64,000 nt of DNA from Desulfatirhabdium butyrativorans DSM 18734 (GCF_000429925.1 NZ_KE386986.1:62001-126000), one strand, 5' to 3'. Counted from the stretch's first letter, positions 43,997 through 53,311 are shown. Notes: generated by a model from the sequence alone, not told the origin. Made by a program: numbers and translations.

Positions 43997-45026
43997 AATT
44001 ATCAAATGCCAATTCAACCTGTTCGACGAGGGCCGCAAATATACCGGCCATCATCGCAAATATATTCTGGAATCTGCAACAGCGGTTTGCTACGCGCCGG
44101 AAACCCGCGAGGGAATCCAGTTGCGCGAAAAATTCGGGTATTTCGGCCATGGCAGACGAATGCTGACGGGCAAGCTGCAATTGGGAGAAACCGAGCTTGT
44201 CAAACTGCCAAACGGCCAACAAATTTTGGTGGAAAACATCCCGTCGAACGTGACCACATTTTTTGAGGTATCAAAGAATGGTGATGTCGAACATCATCAG
44301 GAACTGTTGCTGGAGAATGAACCGGGTCGGGTGGTGATGGGGTTGCACAAGTCCCGAGTAGGCGGGTTCTCGTGGGCGTGTGGCGGTGCTGACGGCGGAA
44401 GGATGGGCGCAACCCGGATCAACAGCTTTGAGGGATTTGATTATGTCCTGAACCCCGGATTTGCCAAAAACCGTGGCTATATTCTGGAATCGGCGGATGC
44501 GCCAACACGGGACATGATCCTGGAGAACATCGGACAGATGGGTGTGAAGGACCCGGAGTCACGACTGAATTCGTGGTTGGCATCCGTACAACTGTATGCC
44601 GACGACCTGGCCGAACGGCTGGCGCAAGCGGAAATCTATGAATCGACGCTCATGGAGCAAATCGAGTCCGGGAGATCGGATATTGAATCGCTCAAACAGC
44701 GCATGTCTGATTTGCAGGCCGAAAAGGCACAACTGATCGATTCCAGAAAGCAGATTATCACCGAATGCGCTCGTAAATCCGTCATTGCCATTCCGGATCG
44801 GGTCCAGGAGGCCATGATCAGTATGGCCAACGAAAGAGATTTTTACGATATGGTCAATTTCTTCGAATCGGCCAAGCGGGTTGATCTGAGCATGTACCCG
44901 GTCAACGGGAACAGCGGATCAGTGCAAAGGATTGCAAGGCCGGTTTTTGTTGATGCTCCTGAATACGGAAGCCATGCGGCTGGGATCGATTTTGAACGGG
45001 TCGATGCCTTTTTCGTGAAAAAATAG
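43989..45026 (+). CDS. Probable prohead protease/scaffold fusion
   Basis: This 345-residue protein directly follows the portal, where myoviruses place the prohead protease and scaffold. Residues 1-170 look globular and contain VVMGLHKSRVGGFSWACGG and TRINSFEGFDYVLNPGFAKNRG. Residues 195-255 are a long charged coiled coil (AERLAQAEIYES and SLKQRMSDLQAEKAQL) as in scaffolds. A catalytic dyad or triad is not certain from the sequence. The ATG at 43989 has a GGGAGGGG site, and a GTG lies two codons earlier. Confidence 0.5.
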   Translation: MPEIIKCQFNLFDEGRKYTGHHRKYILESATAVCYAPETREGIQLREKFGYFGHGRRMLTGKLQLGETELVKLPNGQQILVENIPSNVTTFFEVSKNGDVEHHQELLLENEPGRVVMGLHKSRVGGFSWACGGADGGRMGATRINSFEGFDYVLNPGFAKNRGYILESADAPTRDMILENIGQMGVKDPESRLNSWLASVQLYADDLAERLAQAEIYESTLMEQIESGRSDIESLKQRMSDLQAEKAQLIDSRKQIITECARKSVIAIPDRVQEAMISMANERDFYDMVNFFESAKRVDLSMYPVNGNSGSVQRIARPVFVDAPEYGSHAAGIDFERVDAFFVKK

Positions 45027-45035
45027 GTCGTGACG

Positions 45036-45263
45036 ATGGAAACGGCTATCCTCGAAAAATTGCTGGTATGCCTGACGCGGCCCGAATCGTTGGTGCTGTT
45101 GCTATGGATCGTCACCGAAAAAATCGAGCGTCGTCATGAGAGCATGACGTTTGAGGCCACCATCGAAAAAATGCTGAACCAGGAACGAGAGTTTGGCGAA
45201 ACCCTGGCACGGATTTCCGGCTTGTTGCAGGGGATGCTACCAACAAGAGGCGGTTCCGTATGA
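45036..45263 (+). CDS. Small phage protein with hydrophobic start
   Basis: This 75-residue protein starts METAILEKLLVCLTRPESLVLLLWIVTEKIE, possibly one membrane helix, and ends in a charged helix. It overlaps the next gene. It may belong to the lysis block that follows. A GTG two codons earlier is an alternative start. Confidence 0.45.
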   Translation: METAILEKLLVCLTRPESLVLLLWIVTEKIERRHESMTFEATIEKMLNQEREFGETLARISGLLQGMLPTRGGSV

Positions 45264-45514
45264 AATGGTTTGGCGGAAAACGCAAAAAACGATTGATGGC
45301 AAAACAAGAAGAGCTGTTGCGCCAAATCGAGCGCAACAGAGAATTGAATCAGCATGTCCTGATTCTGGCGGAAAAAGTAAGAGCATCAATCTATGACGAA
45401 GAAAGCTGGTTCGAATGCGTTGAGAAACAGCCGAACCAGAAGAAAAATTCTGACAAAGGGACCGATGGCACACGATCATTCACAAGTCCTGCATTTGATC
45501 ATCACGCTGCTTAG
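45260..45514 (+). CDS. Small basic coiled-coil protein
   Basis: This 84-residue protein starts MKWFGGKRKKRLMAKQEELLRQIERNRELN, a basic helix that could form a coiled coil. Its coding sequence overlaps the following membrane protein gene by 50 bases. Position before membrane genes and endolysin suggests a lysis accessory, such as an i-spanin partner, but no transmembrane helix is seen. Confidence 0.4.
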   Translation: MKWFGGKRKKRLMAKQEELLRQIERNRELNQHVLILAEKVRASIYDEESWFECVEKQPNQKKNSDKGTDGTRSFTSPAFDHHAA

Positions 45515-45812
45515 TGCGTATCTCTTTGTGCTCTTTGCGTGGTGGTGGATCAAACAGGGTGGCGCTACCATGATTTACGGCATTACCTGTGTGCTTATGC
45601 TGGGGTTGTGCTTGACCCATTTGGGAGCATGGTATCTGTATTGGTGCCTGGCCAACGAAATGCATTGTTTAAACTTTCTGAGCGCATGGTGGTGGCCATA
45701 TCGCCAATACCCTACATTGATCGCACTGGTTGTTTATGCGATCCATGTTACATGCAGGGCCTGTTTTTCAACACGATTAAAAAACAATATGCGCCGATTG
45801 GGTGATTTATGA
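45465..45812 (+). CDS. Three-helix membrane protein, holin candidate
   Basis: This 115-residue protein has three hydrophobic segments: VLHLIITLLSAYLFVLFAWW, GITCVLMLGLCLTHLGAWYLY and YPTLIALVVYAIHVTCRA. The ATG at 45465 is chosen because earlier codons overlap the upstream gene and lack a hydrophobic start. A three-span membrane protein two genes before the endolysin is a good class I holin candidate. Confidence 0.5.
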   Translation: MAHDHSQVLHLIITLLSAYLFVLFAWWWIKQGGATMIYGITCVLMLGLCLTHLGAWYLYWCLANEMHCLNFLSAWWWPYRQYPTLIALVVYAIHVTCRACFSTRLKNNMRRLGDL

Positions 45813-46027
45813 CGGATGTGTTTGTAGCGTTACGAATACCGTGTGCTGCGTTTGGCGGGATAATCGGCATGGTTTTGGTGTGCCGGTTGCTCATGGGAAT
45901 TTTCGCCGTTGATCCAAGCCAGGAATTGCGTGAGAAAAACGCGGCTTTCGGCTTGGCTGCAATGGGAATCTTTATCGGTTCCGGCTTGATGGTCGGTTTA
46001 ATCATCGGATTCGGGGTGATGCGTTGA
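45809..46027 (+). CDS. Two-helix membrane protein, holin or antiholin candidate
   Basis: This 72-residue protein has two membrane helices, AAFGGIIGMVLVCRLLMGIFAV and FGLAAMGIFIGSGLMVGLIIGFGV. Its start overlaps the upstream stop (ATGA), and its stop overlaps the endolysin start. It may be the pore former, with the larger membrane protein as partner. Confidence 0.55.
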   Translation: MTDVFVALRIPCAAFGGIIGMVLVCRLLMGIFAVDPSQELREKNAAFGLAAMGIFIGSGLMVGLIIGFGVMR

Positions 46028-46533
46028 CACCGGAATTTCTGAAAGAATTTGATATCCTGATGCAGGACGAAGGCGCCTATTCGAACAACCCGAAGGATCC
46101 GGGAGGGGAGACGAAATGGGGGTTTTCTCGTCGGTGGAATCCAGATATCCCGGATGCTCAATGGGCGACATGGTCCAGGGAAGATTCCAAGCAGAGGGCC
46201 TGGGATCGGTATTGGTCTGCCTACCGTCTGGATGAGATCAAGCATCGGAGGATCCAGCACCAGCTTTTCAACATGGGGTTCCTGTGCGGCATGAAACCAA
46301 TCGTCATGTGTCTGCAGAAGGTATTGAACAAGCTGGGGGAATTCGTGACCGTAGATGGTATCATCGGAAAAGAGACGATTTCGGCCGTCAATCGATACCG
46401 AAATGAAATGGCTTTGGATGCGGCAATGGAAAGCGAAATCGCCCAATACTTGATGGGTCTGCCGAAGAAGAACGCTTTCATCAATGGGTGGCTCAGTCGC
46501 AACGATCGGGATTGGGGAGAAAACAAGGCATGA
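46024..46533 (+). CDS. Endolysin, GH108-type N-acetylmuramidase
   Basis: This 169-residue muramidase cleaves peptidoglycan at lysis. The N-terminal signature DEGAYSNNPKDPGGETKWGFSRR contains the catalytic Glu and the DPGGETKxG motif of GH108. A C-terminal peptidoglycan-binding-like helix set follows (LQKVLNKLGEFVTVDGIIGKETI). The TTG start overlaps the previous stop and has no competing ATG, so translation is probably coupled. No signal peptide is present, so a holin is needed. Confidence 0.85.
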   Translation: MTPEFLKEFDILMQDEGAYSNNPKDPGGETKWGFSRRWNPDIPDAQWATWSREDSKQRAWDRYWSAYRLDEIKHRRIQHQLFNMGFLCGMKPIVMCLQKVLNKLGEFVTVDGIIGKETISAVNRYRNEMALDAAMESEIAQYLMGLPKKNAFINGWLSRNDRDWGENKA

Positions 46534-46754
46534 TATCCATTGATCGATACATTCTGGAATTCGTCGGAAATAATTGGATCACGCTGTATTTGCTGTTCAC
46601 GATCCTCAAGGGTGTTGCCATCATGACAGATTCTGTCAAGGACGATCGGATCGTGACGCTGCTGGGCCAGGTGTGGTCTGTGCTGCGCAGCGGCCGGGTG
46701 CCGGATCGGCTGGAAGGGTGCGATGGCAAGGAGGATAGTCATGCCAATGCATGA
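46530..46754 (+). CDS. Small phage protein with one membrane segment
   Basis: This 74-residue protein starts MISIDRYILEFVGNNWITLYLLFTILKGVAIM, containing one likely membrane helix, then a soluble tail. It starts in an ATGA overlap with the endolysin stop. A spanin-like or lysis-timing role is possible. Confidence 0.45.
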   Translation: MISIDRYILEFVGNNWITLYLLFTILKGVAIMTDSVKDDRIVTLLGQVWSVLRSGRVPDRLEGCDGKEDSHANA

Positions 46755-46938
46755 ATGGGATGACGCGGTGCCGGAGGCCGAAGGCCCGCAGCCGATTATC
46801 ACGATACCTGTCTCTGGAATCCTGAATTGGTATCAGGGACGGAAACAGAAGGAAATCGAAGAATTCAAACGACAAGAGGAAATCTACAGGAGGATCATCA
46901 ACGATGGAAAAGGCGATTCTGATTTTCAGCGCGATTAA
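46741..46938 (+). CDS. Small hypothetical protein
   Basis: This 65-residue protein starts MPMHEWDDAVPEAEGPQ and ends in a charged helix (RKQKEIEEFKRQEEIYRR). The ATG at 46741 has AGGAGG at ideal distance, which decides it over an in-frame ATG at 46723. Function unknown. Confidence 0.45.
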   Translation: MPMHEWDDAVPEAEGPQPIITIPVSGILNWYQGRKQKEIEEFKRQEEIYRRIINDGKGDSDFQRD

Positions 46939-47161
46939 ACTGGCCCTGAATATCATTTCCGAGGCAATGACGGCGGTGGAAACCCTGATAGGCGGCGGCG
47001 GCACCGGCGCCACCAAAAAGGATATTGTGCTGACGCTCGTAAAGCATGGCGTTGGCGACGAAATTTACCAGCGTTTCGAGACTGTCTTTTCGCTTTGGGT
47101 GAATCTTAAGGCGATGCTGACGTTCGGGAGCAAACCGGCCAGCGACGGGCAAACGACGTGA
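46904..47161 (+). CDS. Small phage protein, amphipathic N-terminal helix
   Basis: This 85-residue protein begins MEKAILIFSAIKLALNIISEAM, amphipathic rather than clearly membrane-spanning. It then has a glycine-rich turn and a helical C-terminus. It overlaps its neighbour by 35 bases. Function unknown; position is within the lysis block. Confidence 0.4.
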   Translation: MEKAILIFSAIKLALNIISEAMTAVETLIGGGGTGATKKDIVLTLVKHGVGDEIYQRFETVFSLWVNLKAMLTFGSKPASDGQTT

Positions 47162-47189
47162 TGACATTATTGCACAGGGAGGGATGGGC

Positions 47190-47660
47190 ATGACGGTCAA
47201 ATATCGATGGATCATCTGTGCATGTATCGTTGCGATCACCATCGGCATTACGGGATGTTCGACCACAAAAACACTGGACCCCAACTACGAGGCTTATCGA
47301 CAAACCTTGTTGACTCAGAAGCCTTTGGTGACCATCGAATGGTCGGAGGACGGCGCCAAGCTCAAACGGCTTGAAGTGAACCCGCAACTGCAGGTGCAAC
47401 AGCGCCAGCCCGATCCGGCGCATCCTGCATGGCGTGTGGCCGACTCGCTGGTACGTGGCGCTACGGTTGTTGGCGGGATATGGGCGGCTGGCGACGCATT
47501 GAAGGGGCTTGCCGGATCGGTTCAGGGGAACACCAATGTCGTAGCCGGGGGCCATATAGCAGGTGGAGGTATTTCCATACCCACGACCACAACGACCAAT
47601 ACCACTACCAGCACGGAGACGATTACCAACCCGGTTGATACGGGGCCGCCACAACCCTAA
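47190..47660 (+). CDS. Phage lipoprotein, last gene of the lysis block
   Basis: This 156-residue lipoprotein has a signal sequence and lipobox (IVAITIGITGCS, Cys about residue 24). The middle carries IEWSEDGAKLKRLEVNPQLQV. The C-terminus is Thr-rich with a run of TTTTTNTTTSTETIT. It may be an outer-membrane spanin-type or exclusion lipoprotein. The second ATG (47190) fits GGAGG better than the one at 47184. A terminator follows 32 bases after the stop. Confidence 0.55.
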   Translation: MTVKYRWIICACIVAITIGITGCSTTKTLDPNYEAYRQTLLTQKPLVTIEWSEDGAKLKRLEVNPQLQVQQRQPDPAHPAWRVADSLVRGATVVGGIWAAGDALKGLAGSVQGNTNVVAGGHIAGGGISIPTTTTTNTTTSTETITNPVDTGPPQP

Positions 47661-47691
47661 CCTAAAAATGATTTCTTTCCTGATATTGACG

Positions 47692-47734
47692 AGGCCGCTT
47701 CCGGTTGTGTTCTCACACCTGGAGCGGCTTTTTG
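47692..47734 (+). terminator. Rho-independent terminator after the lysis block
   Basis: GCCGCTTCCGG and CCTGGAGCGGC form a GC-rich stem with one bulge, followed by TTTTTG. It closes the transcription unit that began at 41 kb, just before the second palindrome copy. Confidence 0.75.
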
Positions 47735-47755
47735 TTTGGGGATGACAAGTTTCAT

Positions 47756-47775
47756 CTCATATAGCGTTATCTGCT
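47756..47775. promoter_or_regulatory. Phage palindromic operator, copy 2 (degenerate)
   Basis: CATATAGCGTTATCTGC lies 74 bases before the polyvalent protein gene and shares the upstream context TTTCATC with copy 3. Two or three substitutions relative to the perfect palindrome fall in one half-site. Confidence 0.5.
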
Positions 47776-47848
47776 ACGCAACTGATTGATCAATTCGGGG
47801 AATCCTGTTTGATTGTCTTATCAAATAACCGACAGGAGAAACCATCCT

Positions 47849-50800
47849 ATGCAGCGATCGACGATAGATGCCATGGCACACACAGCAGCAACTTCTCCCA
47901 AAAATAATCTTCCAGAACCAACACAGGCCCAGAAAGAAGCCGGGAATTACGCAAAAGAGCACATTGCGCTTCACGGGCTGAAAATAGCCATAGAAAACCC
48001 GAAGGGCTCCATCCGGTCCGGGGTGTCTCGGGACGGGAAGAAGTGGCAAAACACCATGAAACATCATTACGGATATATCAAAGGGACCGTAGGTCGTGAC
48101 AAGGATCACATCGATGTTTTCATAGGCGATAAGCCGAAATCCAAAAACGTGTATGTGGTGAATCAGGTCAACCCGGAAACCGGTGCATTCGATGAGCATA
48201 AAGTTATGCTGTGTTTTGAGGACCGGGAAGAAGCGGCTGAAGCGTATCTGTCGAATTATGAAGCGGGATGGAAAGGTATGGGTGACATGGTTTATATGCC
48301 GATGGATGACTTCAGGGAATGGCTGGAGTATGGGGACACAAAATCGGAATTGATTTTGGAGAGCGCTGCGGATCGTGAAAATATCAGGGCGTTTCTTGAC
48401 TCTATCGACCCCAAACGGATCAATGCGTTAAAGAGAGAATCTTATCAGGATTATCTTGCTATTTTGAAAAGCATTGTCCGCAAGATGTTCCCATTCGGTG
48501 CGAAGATAAAATTCAGGAAGAATGGAAAGGCTATCGATTATGAACATTTTTTGAAAGATTCTGGCAGGTCCAAATACATTCATTCTCTACCGGATACCCT
48601 GAAGAAATTTGACATTCAAATTGAATTGGAAGACCAGCAGAAGCAGTACTTAATAAAAAAATATTTCGATCCGGAAATCCAGAAAGATATTTGGGATATT
48701 TTGGTGTTTCACGGGGATGAAATCAGAACAAAAATAGCCAGAAAGGATAATCGGGGAAGAAATTCTGTGGAAAACATTATGATGGAGAAAATAACAGAAA
48801 ATGCTGATGGGGAGGGATTCTGGGCGTCCATTCCCTCCACCCCGGAAGGGGATACAGAGACAGCCTCCACCCTTCCGAATTACGATGTAAATATGCCATT
48901 CAATTCGGACAATGTCAACATCATTTTGGAATCATCCACAACAGATTGGAAAACCAAACTAACCCAGTCCGATGACATTGACGACATCTCGGAGGTTTTC
49001 CGGGCGCTCTTTCGCGCCGATATCCCATCCAGCGGATCGCCCTATTTCAAGGATACCTATTCCAGCCAGGTAATGTCTATTGACAAACTGATTGCACGGG
49101 AACCGGCGGACCCGCAGCGAGTGAAGCGGGCGCATGATCACATGCAGGCTGCAAAATCCGGAGATGGAGAAAAGCGAAAACCGATTTATGTCCTGGATAT
49201 GGGCAATGGTCAATACAAGGTGTTGGACGGCAACACGACGTTACAGGCCCTGAAAGAACTCGGTGAAACCCAAGCGGTTGTGGAAATCAAAAAGAGCCTC
49301 AAGCAGCAGGTTGGGGATCAAAAATCGCTGGATGCTGTTTATGCCCAAGCTGAAAAAGCACTCCCTGAATTCAAGAACTGGGTTGAGGAATATGCCAGAA
49401 AAACAGGGGCAACCCGGGTGATGTTGCGGCCCGGATTGAAAGGCAGGGAACGCGCCGGGCAGAAGGTGGAAAATGATTACGCCGGGTGCGCAGCCAGATT
49501 GACGGATATTGTTGGTGGTACGCTGTTATACGACCGGGTGGAGGACGTTGTTTCGGCATTCAAGCTGATCGGCAAGGACCCGGCGGTTTCCAAAGCCAAG
49601 AACCGATTTGAGAATCCGACAAGCGACGGCTACCGGGACATCATGATGGTGGTCAATGTGGGTGGGCATTTATGCGAACTACAACTGAACACACACGCTA
49701 TTTTGGAGGCCAAAGAGAAGGGGCTTGGCCACAAGCTGTACGAAATCACCCGCCAACTGAAAGCCATAGCCAACAATAATAAATCAGAAGGCGGCGACCT
49801 ATATTTTACAGCAAGAGGCTATGTTGATGAATTGACGGATATTTCAATAAAAGTCTACCGCAATGCCGCGATATCTTCCGCCAATTCATCGGCAAGCAAC
49901 ATGGCTTCGGATTCGGAAATAGGCGATGAATTCAACCGGATTCTGGTCCAACTATCCGGGTCTTCGATTTCCACCCATTTTTCCGGATTTCGGGAATCCA
50001 TCCGGAAGATGTTGCCCGTCAATTTCTCGATTGCAAAGGCGACGTCTTCTTTTTCAACGAAGTCGAATATGTCTGATTTCATGGCTGATGTTACTCCTTT
50101 TGATGACAAAAACATTACCAGAAACGGGCACAAAGTCAATGCAAAAGTGATTAAAGGCCGATACACGAGAGCCTATCTCAATGATGGAAGCCTGTTGAAA
50201 CTGCAATATGCCGTCGTGGAATCCGATGATTTGGTGACATCGCACAATACCGATTTTTCCCTGAACCCGGAGTTTCCGCAGGAGTTGCAGCCGAGGGACC
50301 GGACCAGAGATACCATGAGGCAACAGATTGCCAGTATCAGCGGGAAACTGAACCCGGATTTGCTGGGCGGATCGCTCTACGCAAGCGTTGGCTCCCCGAT
50401 TGTCGGGCGGGACTTGGTTGTGGAGTCCGGCAATGGGCGGACAATGGGCATCAAAACCCGATATGAGCGCGATGAAGCGCCGCAATACAAGGCGTGGTTG
50501 ATTGATACGGCACAGAAAATAGGCGTTGATCCGGAGCAAATCAAGGCCATGAAACGACCTGTATTGGTACGGATTCGGATATCGGACCAGAACCGAAAGA
50601 CCGTCACCGAGCGGGCAAACGAGGGCGATATCGCCGCCATGTCTCCGGTGGAAACGGCAAAGGTGGACAGCGGGCGACTGCAACCGGATGACATGGACCT
50701 GTTCCATCCAGGAGATGACGGGGAAATCGCTACGGCAGCCAACAACGCATTCATCACCCGGTTTCTGAAACTGATGGGGCCTGCAGAATCGGCAGGGTTG

Positions 50801-52237
50801 CTTACAGCGGACGGCAAACCTACTCGACAACTGTTGGAACGGATTCAAGCCGCAGTGTTTGACAAGGCATTCCATGACGAGCGGTTACTGGCGCTGATGG
50901 CAGAAGATGCCAACCCCGATATTCGCAACATCCTCAAAGCGCTTACCATGTCCGCACCGGCGTTTGCCAGGGTGAAGGCCATGGCGGGTGATGAACAAAT
51001 CGATGCCATCAACCATATCGTCGGAGCAGTCGATTTGATCCGGCGAGCCAAGCGCGAAGGCGAAAACGTTGAAACCATCCTGAACCAACTTGGGCTTTTC
51101 GGGGAAGAAATCCCGGAAGAGACTGCTTTGGTGACGCGATTTCTGGTCAAAAATGCACGATCTGCAAAACGGATTGCCGAAGCGCTGCAGACCGTTGCCG
51201 CGAAATACCGGTATTGGGCGGAAAATCAGAGCCAGCCGGACCTGTTCGGGAATCTTCCGGAAAAACCAAGCGCCATGGATGTCTTGAGAGCGGCGCTGGC
51301 AGATAATGGAGGCGGGAGCCAGCCGGGGCTTTTCGAGAGTAGCCTATCCAATGTTCCCAAGCCCATAATGGCTATCGTTGACGGCTTGCGGCTTGCGGTA
51401 TCGATAGACAAGAATCAAGCCCCCATCGATGTACCGCCGAACTGGATCATCTTCAATGCCCCGAGGCCCCTGTATGGTGACAAGGAATGGCAGGGGGATT
51501 TTATCCACGGCAGGTTCTATGTCGCTGTCGATCCGAACGGTGATCAGGCCGCATGGTGCGTCCAGCAAAACAAGGCCATGGATGCATGGGTGTACCAATA
51601 TGTAGACAAGGATACCATGAGGGCCATGGTGCGGCAGAGTTACATTGATGGGTATTTCAAGGGGAATGTTGAAAAAGCTGATAAGGCGCTGAAGAATTTC
51701 AAGGATGACTTTTTTATGCAGGGGTTCAGAAACATCCTGGACAAGATGGTGTTCGGGGATTTTCAGCGGTTGGAGGCAAAGTCGATAAGGAAAATCGATA
51801 ACCAGAACCGAGACATGGCAGACCTGTCAAAACATCGGGAGTTCTTAAAACAGGAACGTATTGATGGAGAAAAACGAGCGGCAGAACATCATGACCGTGT
51901 TGCCCAAAATGTCCCCATTCCCGGATGGACAACGGAAAATGGAATACTTGTTTTAAGGTCCGGCAACAGCCGGTATGTAGCCGTACCGAAAACTGGAAAA
52001 AAGAATTCAGCCAGATTCGATCTTATTGATCTGCAGTCGGGTCAGTTTCTTTCCATATTAGGTAAAAACGAGGTGGCGGACTGGTTATGGAGATCGGCAC
52101 AGACCGAGTTTGAGGATAAACACGGGTATCCACCCGGTGCATATATTCCGGATGATATCCGGAATGCAAAATCGATGGATGAAATTGTGGCGGTGTTTGA
52201 GCGGGTGTTCGGGGGTTTGGGAAAATCGGTAATATAG
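47849..52237 (+). CDS. Phage polyvalent protein: InPase, PBECR-like, ParB-like, RelA/SpoT-like, ddrB-ParB-like
   Basis: This 1462-residue protein joins several conflict-type domains. Residues about 27-163 match the phage inorganic-pyrophosphatase-like domain (GNYAKEHIALHGLKIAIENP and HYGYIKGTVGRDKDHIDVFI). About 239-320 resembles the PBECR nuclease family (KYIHSLPDTLKKF and WDILVFHGDEIRTKI). About 389-480 is ParB/sulfiredoxin-like (YKVLDGNTTLQALKELGE). About 505-635 resembles RelA/SpoT synthetase (DIVGGTLLYDRVEDVV and HLCELQLNTHAILEAK). About 790-1000 is ddrB-ParB-like (RDLVVESGNGRTMGI). The last 300 residues are unassigned. AGGAG precedes the ATG. Such proteins are thought to be injected with phage DNA to counter host defence. 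Confidence 0.75.
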   Translation: MQRSTIDAMAHTAATSPKNNLPEPTQAQKEAGNYAKEHIALHGLKIAIENPKGSIRSGVSRDGKKWQNTMKHHYGYIKGTVGRDKDHIDVFIGDKPKSKNVYVVNQVNPETGAFDEHKVMLCFEDREEAAEAYLSNYEAGWKGMGDMVYMPMDDFREWLEYGDTKSELILESAADRENIRAFLDSIDPKRINALKRESYQDYLAILKSIVRKMFPFGAKIKFRKNGKAIDYEHFLKDSGRSKYIHSLPDTLKKFDIQIELEDQQKQYLIKKYFDPEIQKDIWDILVFHGDEIRTKIARKDNRGRNSVENIMMEKITENADGEGFWASIPSTPEGDTETASTLPNYDVNMPFNSDNVNIILESSTTDWKTKLTQSDDIDDISEVFRALFRADIPSSGSPYFKDTYSSQVMSIDKLIAREPADPQRVKRAHDHMQAAKSGDGEKRKPIYVLDMGNGQYKVLDGNTTLQALKELGETQAVVEIKKSLKQQVGDQKSLDAVYAQAEKALPEFKNWVEEYARKTGATRVMLRPGLKGRERAGQKVENDYAGCAARLTDIVGGTLLYDRVEDVVSAFKLIGKDPAVSKAKNRFENPTSDGYRDIMMVVNVGGHLCELQLNTHAILEAKEKGLGHKLYEITRQLKAIANNNKSEGGDLYFTARGYVDELTDISIKVYRNAAISSANSSASNMASDSEIGDEFNRILVQLSGSSISTHFSGFRESIRKMLPVNFSIAKATSSFSTKSNMSDFMADVTPFDDKNITRNGHKVNAKVIKGRYTRAYLNDGSLLKLQYAVVESDDLVTSHNTDFSLNPEFPQELQPRDRTRDTMRQQIASISGKLNPDLLGGSLYASVGSPIVGRDLVVESGNGRTMGIKTRYERDEAPQYKAWLIDTAQKIGVDPEQIKAMKRPVLVRIRISDQNRKTVTERANEGDIAAMSPVETAKVDSGRLQPDDMDLFHPGDDGEIATAANNAFITRFLKLMGPAESAGLLTADGKPTRQLLERIQAAVFDKAFHDERLLALMAEDANPDIRNILKALTMSAPAFARVKAMAGDEQIDAINHIVGAVDLIRRAKREGENVETILNQLGLFGEEIPEETALVTRFLVKNARSAKRIAEALQTVAAKYRYWAENQSQPDLFGNLPEKPSAMDVLRAALADNGGGSQPGLFESSLSNVPKPIMAIVDGLRLAVSIDKNQAPIDVPPNWIIFNAPRPLYGDKEWQGDFIHGRFYVAVDPNGDQAAWCVQQNKAMDAWVYQYVDKDTMRAMVRQSYIDGYFKGNVEKADKALKNFKDDFFMQGFRNILDKMVFGDFQRLEAKSIRKIDNQNRDMADLSKHREFLKQERIDGEKRAAEHHDRVAQNVPIPGWTTENGILVLRSGNSRYVAVPKTGKKNSARFDLIDLQSGQFLSILGKNEVADWLWRSAQTEFEDKHGYPPGAYIPDDIRNAKSMDEIVAVFERVFGGLGKSVI

Positions 52238-52249
52238 GAAGGAAACGAT

Positions 52250-53278
52250 ATGATAGCGCACTATGCATTCGTAACCAATGACGACGAAGATATGATCTTC
52301 GAAAAGGCGGCGGCTGTTGCGGATTACACCAAGCAGATTCGTGAAGCCAAGACGTTCGACGATATCGCCTCCGTGTTCCGGGCAGCCTTTGACGTTACCC
52401 TCGATACGATTACGAACACCACGTATCAGGACCCGACATCTGAATATGGTGTTCGCGTTCGCGGCGTGAAATCGCGGGAAAAGATCAATGAGCAATGCCG
52501 GGCCATTCTGGATCATGTCCAGTCTCCGGATGAACTTACGGCAGAAGAAAAAGACGTTCTCAAGCAGTATTCCGGAAAAGGCGGTCTGACGGAGAACAGC
52601 CAGTACGAGTATTACACGCCCGATTTCGTGGCTGCAGGGATATGGGATGCTCTGAGCGCAAACGGATTCCAGAACGGTAACGTGTGCGATCCATGCACAG
52701 GAGCCGGTGTGTTCTCCGGCATGAAGCCGAAGGGCAAAGGGATAGCCATTACCGGGTGCGATATCGATCCGGTTGGAAGCAAGATCGCCGGGTTGCTCAA
52801 TGCCGGGGATTCGATCGAAAACAAGCCGTTTGAGGCCGTTGTGATGGAAAACCCGGACAACACATTCGATGCTTTTGTCGGGAATGTGCCATTCGGGGAT
52901 GCCCGTGGAAAAAACGCTCATCTGGACCCGGAATACAAAACCGAGAAGCGTATCGAGCGGTATTTCATTTTACGCGCATTGGACAAGGTAAAGCCAGGTG
53001 GCCTTTGCGCGTTCGTGGTCCCTACCAATATTGTCGGTGCAAAATCGGGCAAGTGGGAGCAATTCCGAATTGCCTGCAGCAAAAAAGCCGAATTCATGGG
53101 CGCACACAAGCTGCCCAGCAAAACATTCGCCGGCCAGGGTACCGATACCGTGGTCGATGTGGTGGTGTTCCGAAAACACAGCCAGGAGTTTTTGGACCGG
53201 ACCCGGATAGGGTTTACCGACTTCGAGTTTAGTCAGCATGGTTTTCCCTCACATTATCGCTGCAAGTTAAACATGTAA
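52250..53278 (+). CDS. Adenine DNA methylase-like protein, short
   Basis: This 342-residue methyltransferase-like protein has EYYTPDFVAAGIWDAL, the SAM motif VCDPCTGAGVFSG, ITGCDIDPVGSKIAG, and a catalytic-type motif NVPFGD in place of NPPY. This is the type found at the start of large phage methylase-helicase proteins. Here no helicase follows: the protein ends 20-30 residues after the methylase core, so it could be a truncated relative. It follows the polyvalent gene by 12 bases, with AGGAAACG before the start, and may protect injected DNA. Confidence 0.7.
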   Translation: MIAHYAFVTNDDEDMIFEKAAAVADYTKQIREAKTFDDIASVFRAAFDVTLDTITNTTYQDPTSEYGVRVRGVKSREKINEQCRAILDHVQSPDELTAEEKDVLKQYSGKGGLTENSQYEYYTPDFVAAGIWDALSANGFQNGNVCDPCTGAGVFSGMKPKGKGIAITGCDIDPVGSKIAGLLNAGDSIENKPFEAVVMENPDNTFDAFVGNVPFGDARGKNAHLDPEYKTEKRIERYFILRALDKVKPGGLCAFVVPTNIVGAKSGKWEQFRIACSKKAEFMGAHKLPSKTFAGQGTDTVVDVVVFRKHSQEFLDRTRIGFTDFEFSQHGFPSHYRCKLNM

Positions 53279-53311
53279 ATTATATCCTGAATGCCCGAAA
53301 TCAACTTTCAT

